A stretch of 64,000 bases of DNA from Seriola aureovittata (taxonomy: Eukaryota; Chordata; Actinopteri; Carangiformes; Carangidae): positions 1 to 64,000 of the forward strand of contig NC_079368.1 of NCBI RefSeq assembly GCF_021018895.1, read 5' to 3'. Below, one piece after another: positions 22,969 through 37,900 of this stretch (its first letter is position 1; each line of letters starts with the position of its first letter). Below the pieces are notes generated by a model that saw only the letters and a program-made list of their open reading frames with translations, had not been told where the DNA came from and did not search any database. The translations under genes and the position numbers were made by a program.

Positions 22969-25900
22969 TAGGTTTTCCTGTCTATTTGAGTAGCATTCAT
23001 GAAGAATATGATGGATTTCATGTTTACATGTCATAAAGATACCAGCTACACCTTAGAATGCGATACTGTTGAAAAGCGCTGTTTTCACGTTTCCAGCGTC
23101 TAAAGCGGCTCTTTCCCTCGTTAAAGCTGTCTGAGTGTATCAAAAATCTGAGCGTTCACATTAAGTGGGATCTCTACACAGAACACTTCAGGATAAGTTT
23201 TCCTGTGTATTTGAGTAGCATTCATGAAGAATATGATGGATTTCATGTTAACATTTAATAAAGTTATCAGCTACACCTGAGAATGCGATAGTGTTGAAAA
23301 GCTCTGTTAAGCGTCAGGATCTGCTCTAAGTCCTCGTCAGAAGCGTTCTCTGTGTCTGAGAACTGAGGTTTTGTCACTCATTGTCCTGTCTATACAGAAC
23401 ACTTCAGGATAAGTTTTCCTGTCTATTTGAGTAGCATTCATGAAGAATATAATGGATTTCATGTTTACATGTCATAAAGTTATCAGCTACACCTGAGAAT
23501 GCGATAGTGTTGAAAAGCTCTGTTAAGCGTCAGGATCTGCTCTAAGTCCTCGTCAGAAGCGTTCTCTGTGTCTGAGAACTGAGTTTTTGTCACTCATTGT
23601 CCTGTCTATACAGAACACTTCAGGATAAGTTTTCCTGTCTATTTGAGTAGCATTCATGAAGAATATGATGGATTTCATGTTTCAAGTTATCAGCTACACC
23701 TGAGAATGCGATACCGTTGTAAAGCGCTGTTTCCACGTTTCCAGCGTCTGAATCGGCTCTTTCCCTCGTTAAAGCTGTCTGAGTGTATCAAAAATCTGAG
23801 CGTTCACATTAAGTGAGATTTCTACACAGAACACTTCAGGATAAGTTTTCCTGTCTATTTGAGTAGCATTCATGAAGAATATGATGGATTTCATGTTTCA
23901 AGTTATCAGCTACACCTGAGAATGCGATACTGTTGTAAAGCGCTGTTTCCACGTTTCCAGCGTCTGAATCGGCTCTTTCCCTCCTTAAAGCTGTCTGAGT
24001 GTATCAAAAATCTGAGCGTTCACATTAAGTGGGATCTCTACACAGAACACTTCAGGATAAGTTTTCCTGTCTATTTGAGTAGCATTCATGAAGAATATGA
24101 TGGATTTCATGTTTAAAGTTATCAGCTGCACCTGAGAATGCGATACTGTTGTAACGCTCTGTTAAGCGTCAGGATCTGCTCTAAGTCCTCGTCAGAAGCG
24201 TTCTCTGTGTCTGAGAACTGAGTTTTTGTCACTCATTGTCCTGTCTATACAGAACACTTCAGGATAGGTTTTCCTGTCTATTTGAGTAGCATTCATGAAG
24301 AATATGATGGATTTCATGTTTACATGTCATAAAGTTATCAGCTACACCTGAGAATGCGATACTGTTGTAAAGCGCTGTTTCCACGTTTCCAGCGTCTGAA
24401 TCGGCTCTTTCCCTCCTTAAAGCTGTCTGTGTGTATCCAAAATCTGAGCATTCACATTTAGTGGGATTTCTACACAGAACACTTCAGGATAGGTTTTCCT
24501 GTCTATTTGAGTAGCATTCATGAAGAATATGATGGATTTCATGTTTACATGTCATAAAGTTATCAGCTACACCTGAGAATGCGATACTGTTGTAAAGCGC
24601 TGTTTCCACGTTTCCAGCGTCTGAATCGGCTCTTTCCCTCCTTAAAGCTGTCTGTGTGTATCCAAAATCTGAGCATTCACATTTAGTGGGATTTCTACAC
24701 AGAACACTTCAGGATAAGTTTTCCTGTCTATTTGAGTAGCATTCATGAAGAATATAATGGATTTCATGTTTCAAGTTATCAGCTACACCTGAGAATGCGA
24801 TACCGTTGTAAAGCGCTGTTTCCACGTTTCCAGCGCCTGAATCGGCTCTTTTCCTCGTTAAAGCTGTCTGTTTGTCTCCAAAATCTCAGTATTCACATTT
24901 AGTGGGATTTCTACACAGAACACTTCAGGATAGGTTTTCCTGTCTATTTGAGTAGCATTCATGAAGAATATGATGGATTTCATGTTTACATGTCATAAAG
25001 ATATCAGTTACACCTGAGAATGCAATCCTGTTCAAAAGCGCTTTTAAGCGTCAGGATCGGCTCTAATTCCTCGTTAGAAGCTTTCTCTGTGTCTGAGAAC
25101 TGAGTTTTTGTCACTCATTGTCCTGTCTATACAGAACACTTCAGGATAGGTTTTCCTGTCTATTTGAGTAGCATTCATGAAGAATATGATGGATTTCATG
25201 TTTCAAGTTATCAGCTACACCTGAGAATGCGATACTGTTGAAAAGCGCTGTTTCCACGTTTCCAGCGTCTAAATCGGCTCTTTCCCTCCTTAAAGCTGTC
25301 TGTGTGTATCCAAAATCTGAGCATTCACATTTAGTGGGATTTCTACACAGAACACTTCAGGATAAGTTTTCCTGTCTATTTGAGTAGCATTCATGAAGAA
25401 TATGATGGATTTCATGTTTCAAGTTATCAGCTACACCTGAGAATGCGATACTGTTGTAAAGCGCTGTTTCCACGTTTCCAGCGTCTGAATCGGCTCTTTC
25501 CCTCCTTAAAGCTGTCTGTGTGTATCCAAAATCTGAGCATTCACATTTAGTGGGATTTCTACACAGAACACTTCAGGATAAGTTTTCCTGTCTATTTGAG
25601 TAGCATTCATGAAGAATATGATGGATTTCATGTTTACATGTCATAAAGTTATCAGCTACACCTGAGAATGCGATACTGTTGTAAAGCGCTGTTTCCACGT
25701 TTCCAGCGTCTAAATCGGCTCTTTCCCTCCTTAAAGCTGTCTGTGTGTATCCAAAATCTGAGCATTCACATTTAGTGGGATTTCTACACAGAACACTTCA
25801 GGATAAGTTTTCCTGTCTATTTGAGTAGCATTCATGAAGAATATGATGGATTTCATGTTTCAAGTTATCAGCTACACCTTAGAATGCGATACTGTTGAAA

Positions 25901-28900
25901 AGCTCTGTTAAGCGTCAGGATCTGCTCTAAGTCCTCGTCAGAAGCGTTCTCTGTGTCTGAGAACTGAGTTTTTGTCACTCATTGTCCTGTCTGTACAGAA
26001 CACTTCAGGATAGGTTTTCCTGTCTATTTGAGTAGCATTCATGAAGAATATGATGGATTTCATGTTTACATGTCATAAAGTTATCAGCTACACCTGAGAA
26101 TGCGATACTGTTGTAAAGCGCTGTTTCCACGTTTCCAGCGTCTGAATCGGCTCTTTCCCTCCTTAAAGCTGTCTGTGTGTATCCAAAATCTGAGCATTCA
26201 CATTTAGTGGGATTTCTACACAGAACACTTCAGGATAAGTTTTCCTGTCTATTTGAGTAGCATTCATGAAGAATATGATGGATTTCATGTTTCAAGTTAT
26301 CAGCTACACCTGAGAATGCGATACTGTTGTAAAGCGCTGTTTCCACGTTTCCAGCGTCTGAATCGGCTCTTTCCCTCCTTAAAGCTGTCTGTGTGTATCC
26401 AAAATCTGAGCATTCACATTTAGTGGGATTTCTACACAGAACACTTCAGGATAAGTTTTCCTGTCTATTTGAGTAGCATTCATGAAGAATATGATGGATT
26501 TCATGTTTACATGTCATAAAGTTATCAGCTACACCTTAGAATGCGATACTGTTGAAAAGCTCTGTTAAGCGTCAGGATCTGCTCTAAGTCCTCGTCAGAA
26601 GCGTTCTCTGTGTCTGAGAACTGAGTTTTTGTCACTCATTGTCCTGTCTATACAGAACACTTCAGGATAGGTTTTCCTGTCTATTTGAGTAGCATTCATG
26701 AAGAATATGATGGATTTCATGTTTACATGTCATAAAGTTATCAGCTACACCTGAGAATGCGATACTGTTGTAAAGCGCTGTTTCCACGTTTCCAGCGTCT
26801 GAATCGGCTCTTTCCCTCCTTAAAGCTGTCTGTGTGTATCCAAAATCTGAGCATTCACATTTAGTGGGATTTCTAAACAGAACACTTCAGGATAAGTTTT
26901 CCTGTCTATTTGAGTAGCATTCATGAAGAATATAATGGATTTCATGTTTCAAGTTATCAGCTACACCTGAGAATGCGATACTGTTGTAAAGCGCTGTTTC
27001 CACGTTTCCAGCGTCTGAATCGGCTCTTTCCCTCCTTAAAGCTGTCTGTGTGTATCCAAAATCTGAGCATTCACATTAAGTGGGATCTCTACACAGAACA
27101 CTTCAGGATAAGTTTTCCTGTCTATTTGAGTAGCATTCATGAAGAATATGATGGATTTCATGTTTCAAGTTATCAGCTACACCTTAGAATGCGATACTGT
27201 TGAAAAGCTCTGTTAAGCGTCAGGATCTGCTCTAAGTCCTCGTCAGAAGCGTTCTCTGTGTCTGAGAACTGAGTTTTTGTCACTCATTGTCCTGTCTATA
27301 CAGAACACTTCAGGATAAGTTTTCCTGTCTATTTGAGTAGCATTCATGAAGAATATGATGGATTTCATGTTTACATGTCATAAAGTTATCAGCTACACCT
27401 GAGAATGCGATACTGTTGTAAAGCGCTGTTTTCACGTTTCCAGCGTCTGAATCGGCTCTTTCCCTCCTTAAAGCTGTCTGTGTGTATCCAAAATCTGAGC
27501 ATTCACATTTAGTGGGATTTCTACACAGAACACTTCAGGATAAGTTTTCCTGTCTATTTGAGTAGCATTCATGAAGAATATAATGGATTTCATGTTTCAA
27601 GTTATCAGCTACACCTTAGAATGCGATACTGTTGAAAAGCGCTGTTTCCACGTTTCCAGCGTCTAAATCGGCTCTTTCCCTCCTAAAAGCTGTCTGTGTG
27701 TATCCAAAATCTGAGCATTCACATTAAGTGGGATCTCTACACAGAACACTTCAGGATAAGTTTTCCTGTCTATTTGAGTAGCATTCATGAAGAATATGAT
27801 GGATTTCATGTTTCAAGTTATCAGCTACACCTTAGAATGCGATACTGTTGAAAAGCGCTGTTTTCACGTTTCCAGCGTCTAAATCGGCTCTTTCCCTCCT
27901 TAAAGCTGTCTGTGTGTATCCAAAATCTGAGCATTCACATTTAGTGGGATTTCTACACAGAACACTTCAGGATAAGTTTTCCTGTCTATTTGAGTAGCAT
28001 TCATGAAGAATATGATGGATTTCATGTTTACATGTCATAAAGTTATCAGCTACACCTGAGAATGCGATACTGTTGTAAAGCGCTGTTTCCACGTTTCCAG
28101 CGTCTAAATCGGCTCTTTCCCTCCTTAAAGCTGTCTGTGTGTATCCAAAATCTGAGCATTCACATTTAGTGGGATTTCTACACAGAACACTTCAGGATAA
28201 GTTTTCCTGTCTATTTGAGTAGCATTCATGAAGAATATGATGGATTTCATGTTTCAAGTTATCAGCTACACCTTAGAATGCGATACTGTTGAAAAGCTCT
28301 GTTAAGCGTCAGGATCTGCTCTAAGTCCTCGTCAGAAGCGTTCTCTGTGTCTGAGAACTGAGTTTTTGTCACTCATTGTCCTGTCTGTACAGAACACTTC
28401 AGGATAGGTTTTCCTGTCTATTTGAGTAGCATTCATGAAGAATATGATGGATTTCATGTTTACATGTCATAAAGTTATCAGTTACACCTGAGAATGCGAT
28501 ACTGTTGAAAAGCTCTGTTAAGCGTCAGGATCTGCTCTAAGTCCTCGTCAGAAGCTTTCTCTGTGTCTGAGAACTGAGTTTTTGTCACTCATTGTCCTGT
28601 CTATACAGAACACTTCAGGATAGGTTTTCCTGTCTATTTGAGTAGCATTCATGAAGAATATGATGGATTTCATGTTTACATGTCATAAAGTTATCAGCTA
28701 CACCTGAGAATGCGATACTGTTGTAAAGCGCTGTTTCCACGTTTCCAGCGTCTGAATCGGCTCTTTCCCTCCTTAAAGCTGTCTGTGTGTATCCAAAATC
28801 TGAGCATTCACATTTAGTGGGATTTCTACACAGAACACTTCAGGATAAGTTTTCCTGTCTATTTGAGTAGCATTCATGAAGAATATGATGGATTTCATGT

Positions 28901-31900
28901 TTACATGTCATAAAGTTATCAGCTACACCTGAGAATGCGATACTGTTGTAAAGCGCTGTTTCCACGTTTCCAGCGTCTGAATCGGCTCTTTCCCTCCTTA
29001 AAGCTGTCTGTGTGTATCCAAAATCTGAGCATTCACATTTAGTGGGATTTCTACACAGAACACTTCAGGATAAGTTTTCCTGTCTATTTGAGTAGCATTC
29101 ATGAAGAATATGATGGATTTCATGTTTACATGTCATAAAGTTATCAGCTACACCTTAGAATGCGATACTGTTGTAACGCTCTGTTAAGCGTCAGGATCTG
29201 CTCTAAGTCCTCGTCAGAAGCGTTCTCTGTGTCTGAGAACTGAGTTTTTGTCACTCATTGTCCTGTCTATACAGAACACTTCAGGATAGGTTTTCCTGTC
29301 TATTTGAGTAGCATTCATGAAGAATATGATGGATTTCATGTTTACATGTCATAAAGTTATCAGCTACACCTGAGAATGCGATACTGTTGAAAAGCGCTGT
29401 TTCCACGTTTCCAGCGTCTAAATCGGCTCTTTCCCTCCTTAAAGCTGTCTGTGTGTATCCAAAATCTGAGCATTCACATTTAGTGGGATTTCTACACAGA
29501 ACACTTCAGGATAAGTTTTCCTGTCTATTTGAGTAGCATTCATGAAGAATATGATGGATTTCATGTTTCAAGTTATCAGCTACACCTGAGAATGCGATAC
29601 TGTTGAAAAGCTCTGTTAAGCGTCAGGATCTGCTCTAAGTCCTCGTCAGAAGCTTTCTCTGTGTCTGAGAACTGAGTTTTTGTCACTCATTGTCCTGTCT
29701 ATACAGAACACTTCAGGATAGGTTTTCCTGTCTATTTGAGTAGCATTCATGAAGAATATGATGGATTTCATGTTTACATGTCATAAAGTTATCAGCTACA
29801 CCTGAGAATGCGATACTGTTGTAAAGCGCTGTTTCCACGTTTCCAGCGTCTGAATCGGCTCTTTCCCTCCTTAAAGCTGTCTGTGTGTATCCAAAATCTG
29901 AGCATTCACATTTAGTGGGATTTCTATACAGAACACTTCAGGATAAGTTTTCTGTCTATTTGAGTAGCATTCATGAAGAATATGATGGATTTCATGTTTC
30001 AAGTTATCAGCTACACCTGAGAATGCGATACTGTTGTAAAGCGCTGTTTCCACGTTTCCAGCGTCTGAATCGGCTCTTTCCCTCCTTAAAGCTGTCTGTG
30101 TGTATCCAAAATCTGAGCATTCACATTTAGTGGGATTTCTACACAGAACACTTCAGGATAAGTTTTCCTGTCTATTTGAGTAGCATTCATGAAGAATATG
30201 ATGGATTTCATGTTTACATGTCATAAAGTTATCAGCTACACCTGAGAATGCGATACTGTTGAAAAGCTCTGTTAAGCGTCAGGATCTGCTCTAAGTCCTC
30301 GTCAGAAGCTTTCTCTGTGTCTGAGAACTGAGTTTTTGTCACTCATTGTCCTGTCTATACAGAACACTTCAGGATAAGTTTTCCTGTCTATTTGAGTAGC
30401 ATTCATGAAGAATATGATGGATTTCATGTTTACATGTCATAAAGTTATCAGCTACACCTGAGAATGCGATACTGTTGTAAAGCGCTGTTTCCACGTTTCC
30501 AGCGTCTGAATCGGCTCTTTCCCTCCTTAAAGCTGTCTGTGTGTATCCAAAATCTGAGCATTCACATTTAGTGGGATTTCTACACAGAACACTTCAGGAT
30601 AAGTTTTCCTGTCTATTTGAGTAGCATTCATGAAGAATATGATGGATTTCATGTTTCAAGTTATCAGCTACACCTGAGAATGCGATACTGTTGTAAAGCG
30701 CTGTTTCCACGTTTCCAGCGTCTGAATCGGCTCTTTCCCTCCTTAAAGCTGTCTGTGTGTATCCAAAATCTGAGCATTCACATTTAGTGGGATTTCTATA
30801 CAGAACACTTCAGGATAAGTTTTCCTGTCTATTTGAGTAGCATTCATGAAGAATATGATGGATTTCATGTTTCAAGTTATCAGCTACACCTGAGAATGCG
30901 ATACTGTTGTAAAGCGCTGTTTCCACGTTTCCAGCGTCTGAATCGGCTCTTTCCCTCCTTAAAGCTGTCTGTGTGTATCAAAAATCTGAGCATTCACATT
31001 TAGTGGGATTTCTACACAGAACACTTCAGGATAAGTTTTCCTGTCTATTTGAGTAGCATTCATGAAGAATATGATGGATTTCATGTTTCAAGTTATCAGC
31101 TACACCTGAGAATGCGATACTGTTGTAAAGCGCTGTTTCCACGTTTCCAGCGTCTGAATCGGCTCTTTCCCTCCTTAAAGCTGTCTGTGTGTATCCAAAA
31201 TCTGAGCATTCACATTTAGTGGGATTTCTACACAGAACACTTCAGGATAAGTTTTCCTGTCTATTTGAGTAGCATTCATGAAGAATATGATGGATTTCAT
31301 GTTTACATGTCATAAAGTTATCAGCTACACCTTAGAATGCGATACTGTTGAAAAGCTCTGTTAAGCGTCAGGATCTGCTCTAAGTCCTCGTCAGAAGCGT
31401 TCTCTGTGTCTGAGAACTGAGTTTTTGTCACTCATTGTCCTGTCTATACAGAACACTTCAGGATAAGTTTTCCTGTCTATTTGAGTAGCATTCATGAAGA
31501 ATATGATGGATTTCATGTTTACATGTCATAAAGTTATCAGCTACACCTGAGAATGCGATACTGTTGTAAAGCGCTGTTTCCACGTTTCCAGCGTCTGAAT
31601 CGGCTCTTTCCCTCTTAAAGCTGTCTGTGTGTATCCAAAATCTGAGCATTCACATTTAGTGGGATTTCTACACAGAACACTTCAGGATAAGTTTTCCTGT
31701 CTATTTGAGTAGCATTCATGAAGAATATGATGGATTTCATGTTTCAAGTTATCAGCTACACCTTAGAATGCGATACTGTTGAAAAGCGCTGTTTCCACGT
31801 TTCCAGCGTCTAAATCGGCTCTTTCCCTCCTTAAAGCTGTCTGTGTGTATCCAAAATCTGAGCATTCACATTTAGTGGGATTTCTACACAGAACACTTCA

Positions 31901-34900
31901 GGATAAGTTTTCCTGTCTATTTGAGTAGCATTCATGAAGAATATGATGGATTTCATGTTTACATGTCATAAAGTTATCAGCTACACCTGAGAATGCGATA
32001 CTGTTGAAAAGCGCTGTTTCCACGTTTCCAGCGTCTGAATCGGCTCTTTCCCTCGTTAAAGCTGTCTGTGTGTATCCAAAATCTGAGCATTCACATTTAG
32101 TGGGATTTCTACACAGAACACTTCAGGATAAGTTTTCCTGTCTATTTGAGTAGCATTCATGAAGAATATGATGGATTTCATGTTTCAAGTTATCAGCTAC
32201 ACCTGAGAATGCGATACTGTTGTAAAGCGCTGTTTCCACGTTTCCAGCGTCTGAATCGGCTCTTTCCCTCCTTAAAGCTGTCTGTGTGTATCCAAAATCT
32301 GAGCATTCACATTTAGTGGGATTTCTATACAGAACACTTCAGGATAAGTTTTCCTGTCTATTTGAGTAGCATTCATGAAGAATATGATGGATTTCATGTT
32401 TACATGTCATAAAGTTATCAGCTACACCTGAGAATGCGATACTGTTGTAAAGCGCTGTTTTCACGTTTCCAGCGTCTAAATCGGCTCTTTCCCTCCTTAA
32501 AGCTGTCTGTGTGTATCCAAAATCTGAGCATTCACATTTAGTGGGATTTCTATACAGAACACTTCAGGATAAGTTTTCCTGTCTATTTGAGTAGCATTCA
32601 TGAAGAATATGATGGATTTCATGTTTACATGTCATAAAGTTATCAGCTACACCTTAGAATGCGATACTGTTGAAAAGCTCTGTTAAGCGTCAGGATCTGC
32701 TCTAAGTCCTCGTCAGAAGCGTTCTCTGTGTCTGAGAACTGAGTTTTTGTCACTCATTGTCCTGTCTATACAGAACACTTCAGGATAGGTTTTCCTGTCT
32801 ATTTGAGTAGCATTCATGAAGAATATGATGGATTTCATGTTTACATGTCATAAAGTTATCAGCTACACCTGAGAATGCGATACTGTTGTAAAGCGCTGTT
32901 TCCACGTTTCCAGCGTCTGAATCGGCTCTTTCCCTCCTTAAAGCTGTCTGTGTGTATCCAAAATCTGAGCATTCACATTTAGTGGGATTTCTACACAGAA
33001 CACTTCAGGATAAGTTTTCCTGTCTATTTGAGTAGCATTCATGAAGAATATGATGGATTTCATGTTTCAAGTTATCAGCTACACCTGAGAATGCGATACT
33101 GTTGTAAAGCGCTGTTTCCACGTTTCCAGCGTCTGAATCGGCTCTTTCCCTCCTTAAAGCTGTCTGTGTGTATCCAAAATCTGAGCATTCACATTTAGTG
33201 GGATTTCTACACAGAACACTTCAGGATAAGTTTTCCTGTCTATTTGAGTAGCATTCATGAAGAATATGATGGATTTCATGTTTCAAGTTATCAGCTACAC
33301 CTGAGAATGCGATACTGTTGTAAAGCGCTGTTTCCACGTTTCCAGCGTCTGAATCGGCTCTTTCCCTCCTTAAAGCTGTCTGTGTGTATCCAAAATCTGA
33401 GCATTCACATTTAGTGGGATTTCTACACAGAACACTTCAGGATAAGTTTTCCTGTCTATTTGAGTAGCATTCATGAAGAATATGATGGATTTCATGTTTA
33501 CATGTCATAAAGTTATCAGCTACACCTTAGAATGCGATACTGTTGAAAAGCTCTGTTAAGCGTCAGGATCTGCTCTAAGTCCTCGTCAGAAGCGTTCTCT
33601 GTGTCTGAGAACTGAGTTTTTGTCACTCATTGTCCTGTCTATACAGAACACTTCAGGATAAGTTTTCCTGTCTATTTGAGTAGCATTCATGAAGAATATG
33701 ATGGATTTCATGTTTACATGTCATAAAGTTATCAGCTACACCTGAGAATGCGATACTGTTGTAAAGCGCTGTTTCCACGTTTCCAGCGTCTGAATCGGCT
33801 CTTTCCCTCCTTAAAGCTGTCTGTGTGTATCCAAAATCTGAGCATTCACATTTAGTGGGATTTCTACACAGAACACTTCAGGATAAGTTTTCCTGTCTAT
33901 TTGAGTAGCATTCATGAAGAATATGATGGATTTCATGTTTCAAGTTATCAGCTACACCTTAGAATGCGATACTGTTGAAAAGCGCTGTTTCCACGTTTCC
34001 AGCGTCTAAATCGGCTCTTTCCCTCCTTAAAGCTGTCTGTGTGTATCCAAAATCTGAGCATTCACATTTAGTGGGATTTCTACACAGAACACTTCAGGAT
34101 AAGTTTTCCTGTCTATTTGAGTAGCATTCATGAAGAATATGATGGATTTCATGTTTACATGTCATAAAGTTATCAGCTACACCTGAGAATGCGATACTGT
34201 TGAAAAGCGCTGTTTCCACGTTTCCAGCGTCTGAATCGGCTCTTTCCCTCGTTAAAGCTGTCTGTGTGTATCCAAAATCTGAGCATTCACATTTAGTGGG
34301 ATTTCTACACAGAACACTTCAGGATAAGTTTTCCTGTCTATTTGAGTAGCATTCATGAAGAATATGATGGATTTCATGTTTACATGTCATAAAGTTATCA
34401 GATACACCTGAGAATGCGATACTGTTGTAAAGCGCTGTTTCCACGTTTCCAGCGTCTGAATCGGCTCTTTCCCTCCTTAAAGCTGTCTGTGTGTATCCAA
34501 AATCTGAGCATTCACATTTAGTGGGATTTCTATACAGAACACTTCAGGATAAGTTTTCCTGTCTATTTGAGTAGCATTCATGAAGAATATGATGGATTTC
34601 ATGTTTACATGTCATAAAGTTATCAGCTACACCTGAGAATGCGATACTGTTGTAAAGCGCTGTTTCCACGTTTCCAGCGTCTGAATCGGCTCTTTCCCTC
34701 CTTAAAGCTGTCTGTGTGTATCCAAAATCTGAGCATTCACATTAAGTGGGATTTCTACACAGAACACTTCAGGATAAGTTTTCCTGTCTATTTGAGTAGC
34801 ATTCATGAAGAATATGATGGATTTCATGTTTCAAGTTATCAGCTACACCTTAGAATGCGATACTGTTGAAAAGCTCTGTTAAGCGTCAGGATCTGCTCTA

Positions 34901-37900
34901 AGTCCTCGTCAGAAGCGTTCTCTGTGTCTGAGAACTGAGTTTTTGTCACTCATTGTCCTGTCTATACAGAACACTTCAGGATAGGTTTTCCTGTCTATTT
35001 GAGTAGCATTCATGAAGAATATGATGGATTTCATGTTTACATGTCATAAAGTTATCAGCTACACCTGAGAATGCGATACTGTTGTAAAGCGCTGTTTTCA
35101 CTTTTCCAGCGTCTGAATCGGCTCTTTCCCTCCTTAAAGCTGTCTGTGTGTATCCAAAATCTGAGCATTCACATTTAGTGGGATTTCTATACAGAACACT
35201 TCAGGATAAGTTTTCCTGTCTATTTGAGTAGCATTCATGAAGAATATGATGGATTTCATGTTTCAAGTTATCAGCTACACCTGAGAATGCGATACTGTTG
35301 TAAAGCGCTGTTTCCACGTTTCCAGCGTCTGAATCGGCTCTTTCCCTCCTTAAAGCTGTCTGTGTGTATCCAAAATCTGAGCATTCACATTTAGTGGGAT
35401 TTCTACACAGAACACTTCAGGATAAGTTTTCCTGTCTATTTGAGTAGCATTCATGAAGAATATGATGGATTTCATGTTTCAAGTTATCAGCTACACCTTA
35501 GAATGCGATACTGTTGAAAAGCTCTGTTAAGCGTCAGGATCTGCTCTAAGTCCTCGTCAGAAGCGTTCTCTGTGTCTGAGAACTGAGTTTTTGTCACTCA
35601 TTGTCCTGTCTATACAGAACACTTCAGGATAGGTTTTCCTGTCTATTTGAGTAGCATTCATGAAGAATATGATGGATTTCATGTTTACATGTCATAAAGT
35701 TATCAGCTACACCTGAGAATGCGATACTGTTGTAAAGCGCTGTTTCCACGTTTCCAGCGTCTAAATCGGCTCTTTCCCTCCTTAAAGCTGTCTGTGTGTA
35801 TCCAAAATCTGAGCATTCACATTTAGTGGGATTTCTACACAGAACACTTCAGGATAAGTTTTCCTGTCTATTTGAGTAGCATTCATGAAGAATATGATGG
35901 ATTTCATGTTTCAAGTTATCAGCTACACCTGAGAATGCGATACTGTTGTAAAGCGCTGTTTCCACGTTTCCAGCGTCTGAATCGGCTCTTTCCCTCCTTA
36001 AAGCTGTCTGTGTGTATCCAAAATCTGAGCGTTCACATTAAGTGGGATCTCTACACAGAACACTTCAGGATAAGTTTTCCTGTCTATTTGAGTAGCATTC
36101 ATGAAGAATATGATGGATTTCATGTTTCAAGTTATCAGCTACACCTTAGAATGCGATACTGTTGAAAAGCTCTGTTAAGCGTCAGGATCTGCTCTAAGTC
36201 CTCGTCAGAAGCGTTCTCTGTGTCTGAGAACTGAGTTTTTGTCACTCATTGTCCTGTCTATACAGAACACTTCAGGATAGGTTTTCCTGTCTATTTGAGT
36301 AGCATTCATGAAGAATATGATGGATTTCATGTTTACATGTCATAAAGTTATCAGCTACACCTGAGAATGCGATACTGTTGTAAAGCGCTGTTTCCACGTT
36401 TCCAGCGTCTGAATCGGCTCTTTCCCTCCTTAAAGCTGTCTGTGTGTATCCAAAATCTGAGCATTCACATTTAGTGGGATTTCTACACAGAACACTTCAG
36501 GATAAGTTTTCCTGTCTATTTGAGTAGCATTCATGAAGAATATGATGGATTTCATGTTTACATGTCATAAAGTTATCAGCTACACCTTAGAATGCGATAC
36601 TGTTGAAAAGCTCTGTTAAGCGTCAGGATCTGCTCTAAGTCCTCGTCAGAAGCGTTCTCTGTGTCTGAGAACTGAGTTTTTGTCACTCATTGTCCTGTCT
36701 ATACAGAACACTTCAGGATAAGTTTTCCTGTCTATTTGAGTAGCATTCATGAAGAATATGATGGATTTCATGTTTACATGTAATAAAGTTATCAGCTACA
36801 CCTGAGAATGCGATACTGTTGTAAAGCGCTGTTTCCACGTTTCCAGCGTCTGAATCGGCTCTTTCCCTCCTTAAAGCTGTCTGTGTGTATCCAAAATCTG
36901 AGCATTCACATTTAGTGGGATTTCTACACAGAACACTTCAGGATAAGTTTTCCTGTCTATTTGAGTAGCATTCATGAAGAATATGATGGATTTCATGTTT
37001 CAAGTTATCAGCTACACCTGAGAATGCGATACTGTTGTAAAGCGCTGTTTCCACGTTTCCAGCGTCTGAATCGGCTCTTTCCCTCCTTAAAGCTGTCTGT
37101 GTGTATCCAAAATCTGAGCATTCACATTTAGTGGGATTTCTACACAGAACACTTCAGGATAAGTTTTCCTGTCTATTTGAGTAGCATTCATGAAGAATAT
37201 GATGGATTTCATGTTTACATGTCATAAAGTTATCAGCTACACCTGAGAATGCGATACTGTTGTAAAGCGCTGTTTCCACGTTTCCAGCGTCTGAATCGGC
37301 TCTTTCCCTCGTTAAAGCTGTCTGTGTGTATCCAAAATCTGAGCATTCACATTTAGTGGGATTTCTACACAGAACACTTCAGGATAAGTTTTCCTGTCTA
37401 TTTGAGTAGCATTCATGAAGAATATGATGGATTTCATGTTTCAAGTTATCAGCTACACCTGAGAATGCGATACTGTTGTAAAGCGCTGTTTCCACGTTTC
37501 CAGCGTCTGAATCGGCTCTTTCCCTCGTTAAAGCTGTCTGTGTGTATCCAAAATCTGAGCATTCACATTTAGTGGGATTTCTATACAGAACACTTCAGGA
37601 TAGGTTTTCCTGTCTATTTGAGTAGCATTCATGAAGAATATGATGGATTTCATGTTTACATGTCATAAAGTTATCAGCTACACCTTAGAATGCGATACTG
37701 TTGAAAAGCTCTGTTAAGCGTCAGGATCTGCTCTAAGTCCTCGTCAGAAGCGTTCTCTGTGTCTGAGAACTGAATTTTTGTCACTCATTGTCCTGTCTAT
37801 ACAGAACACTTCAGGATAGGTTTTACTGTCTATTTGAGTAGCATTAATGAAGAATATGATGGATTCCATGTTTACATGTCATAAAGTTATCAGCTACACC

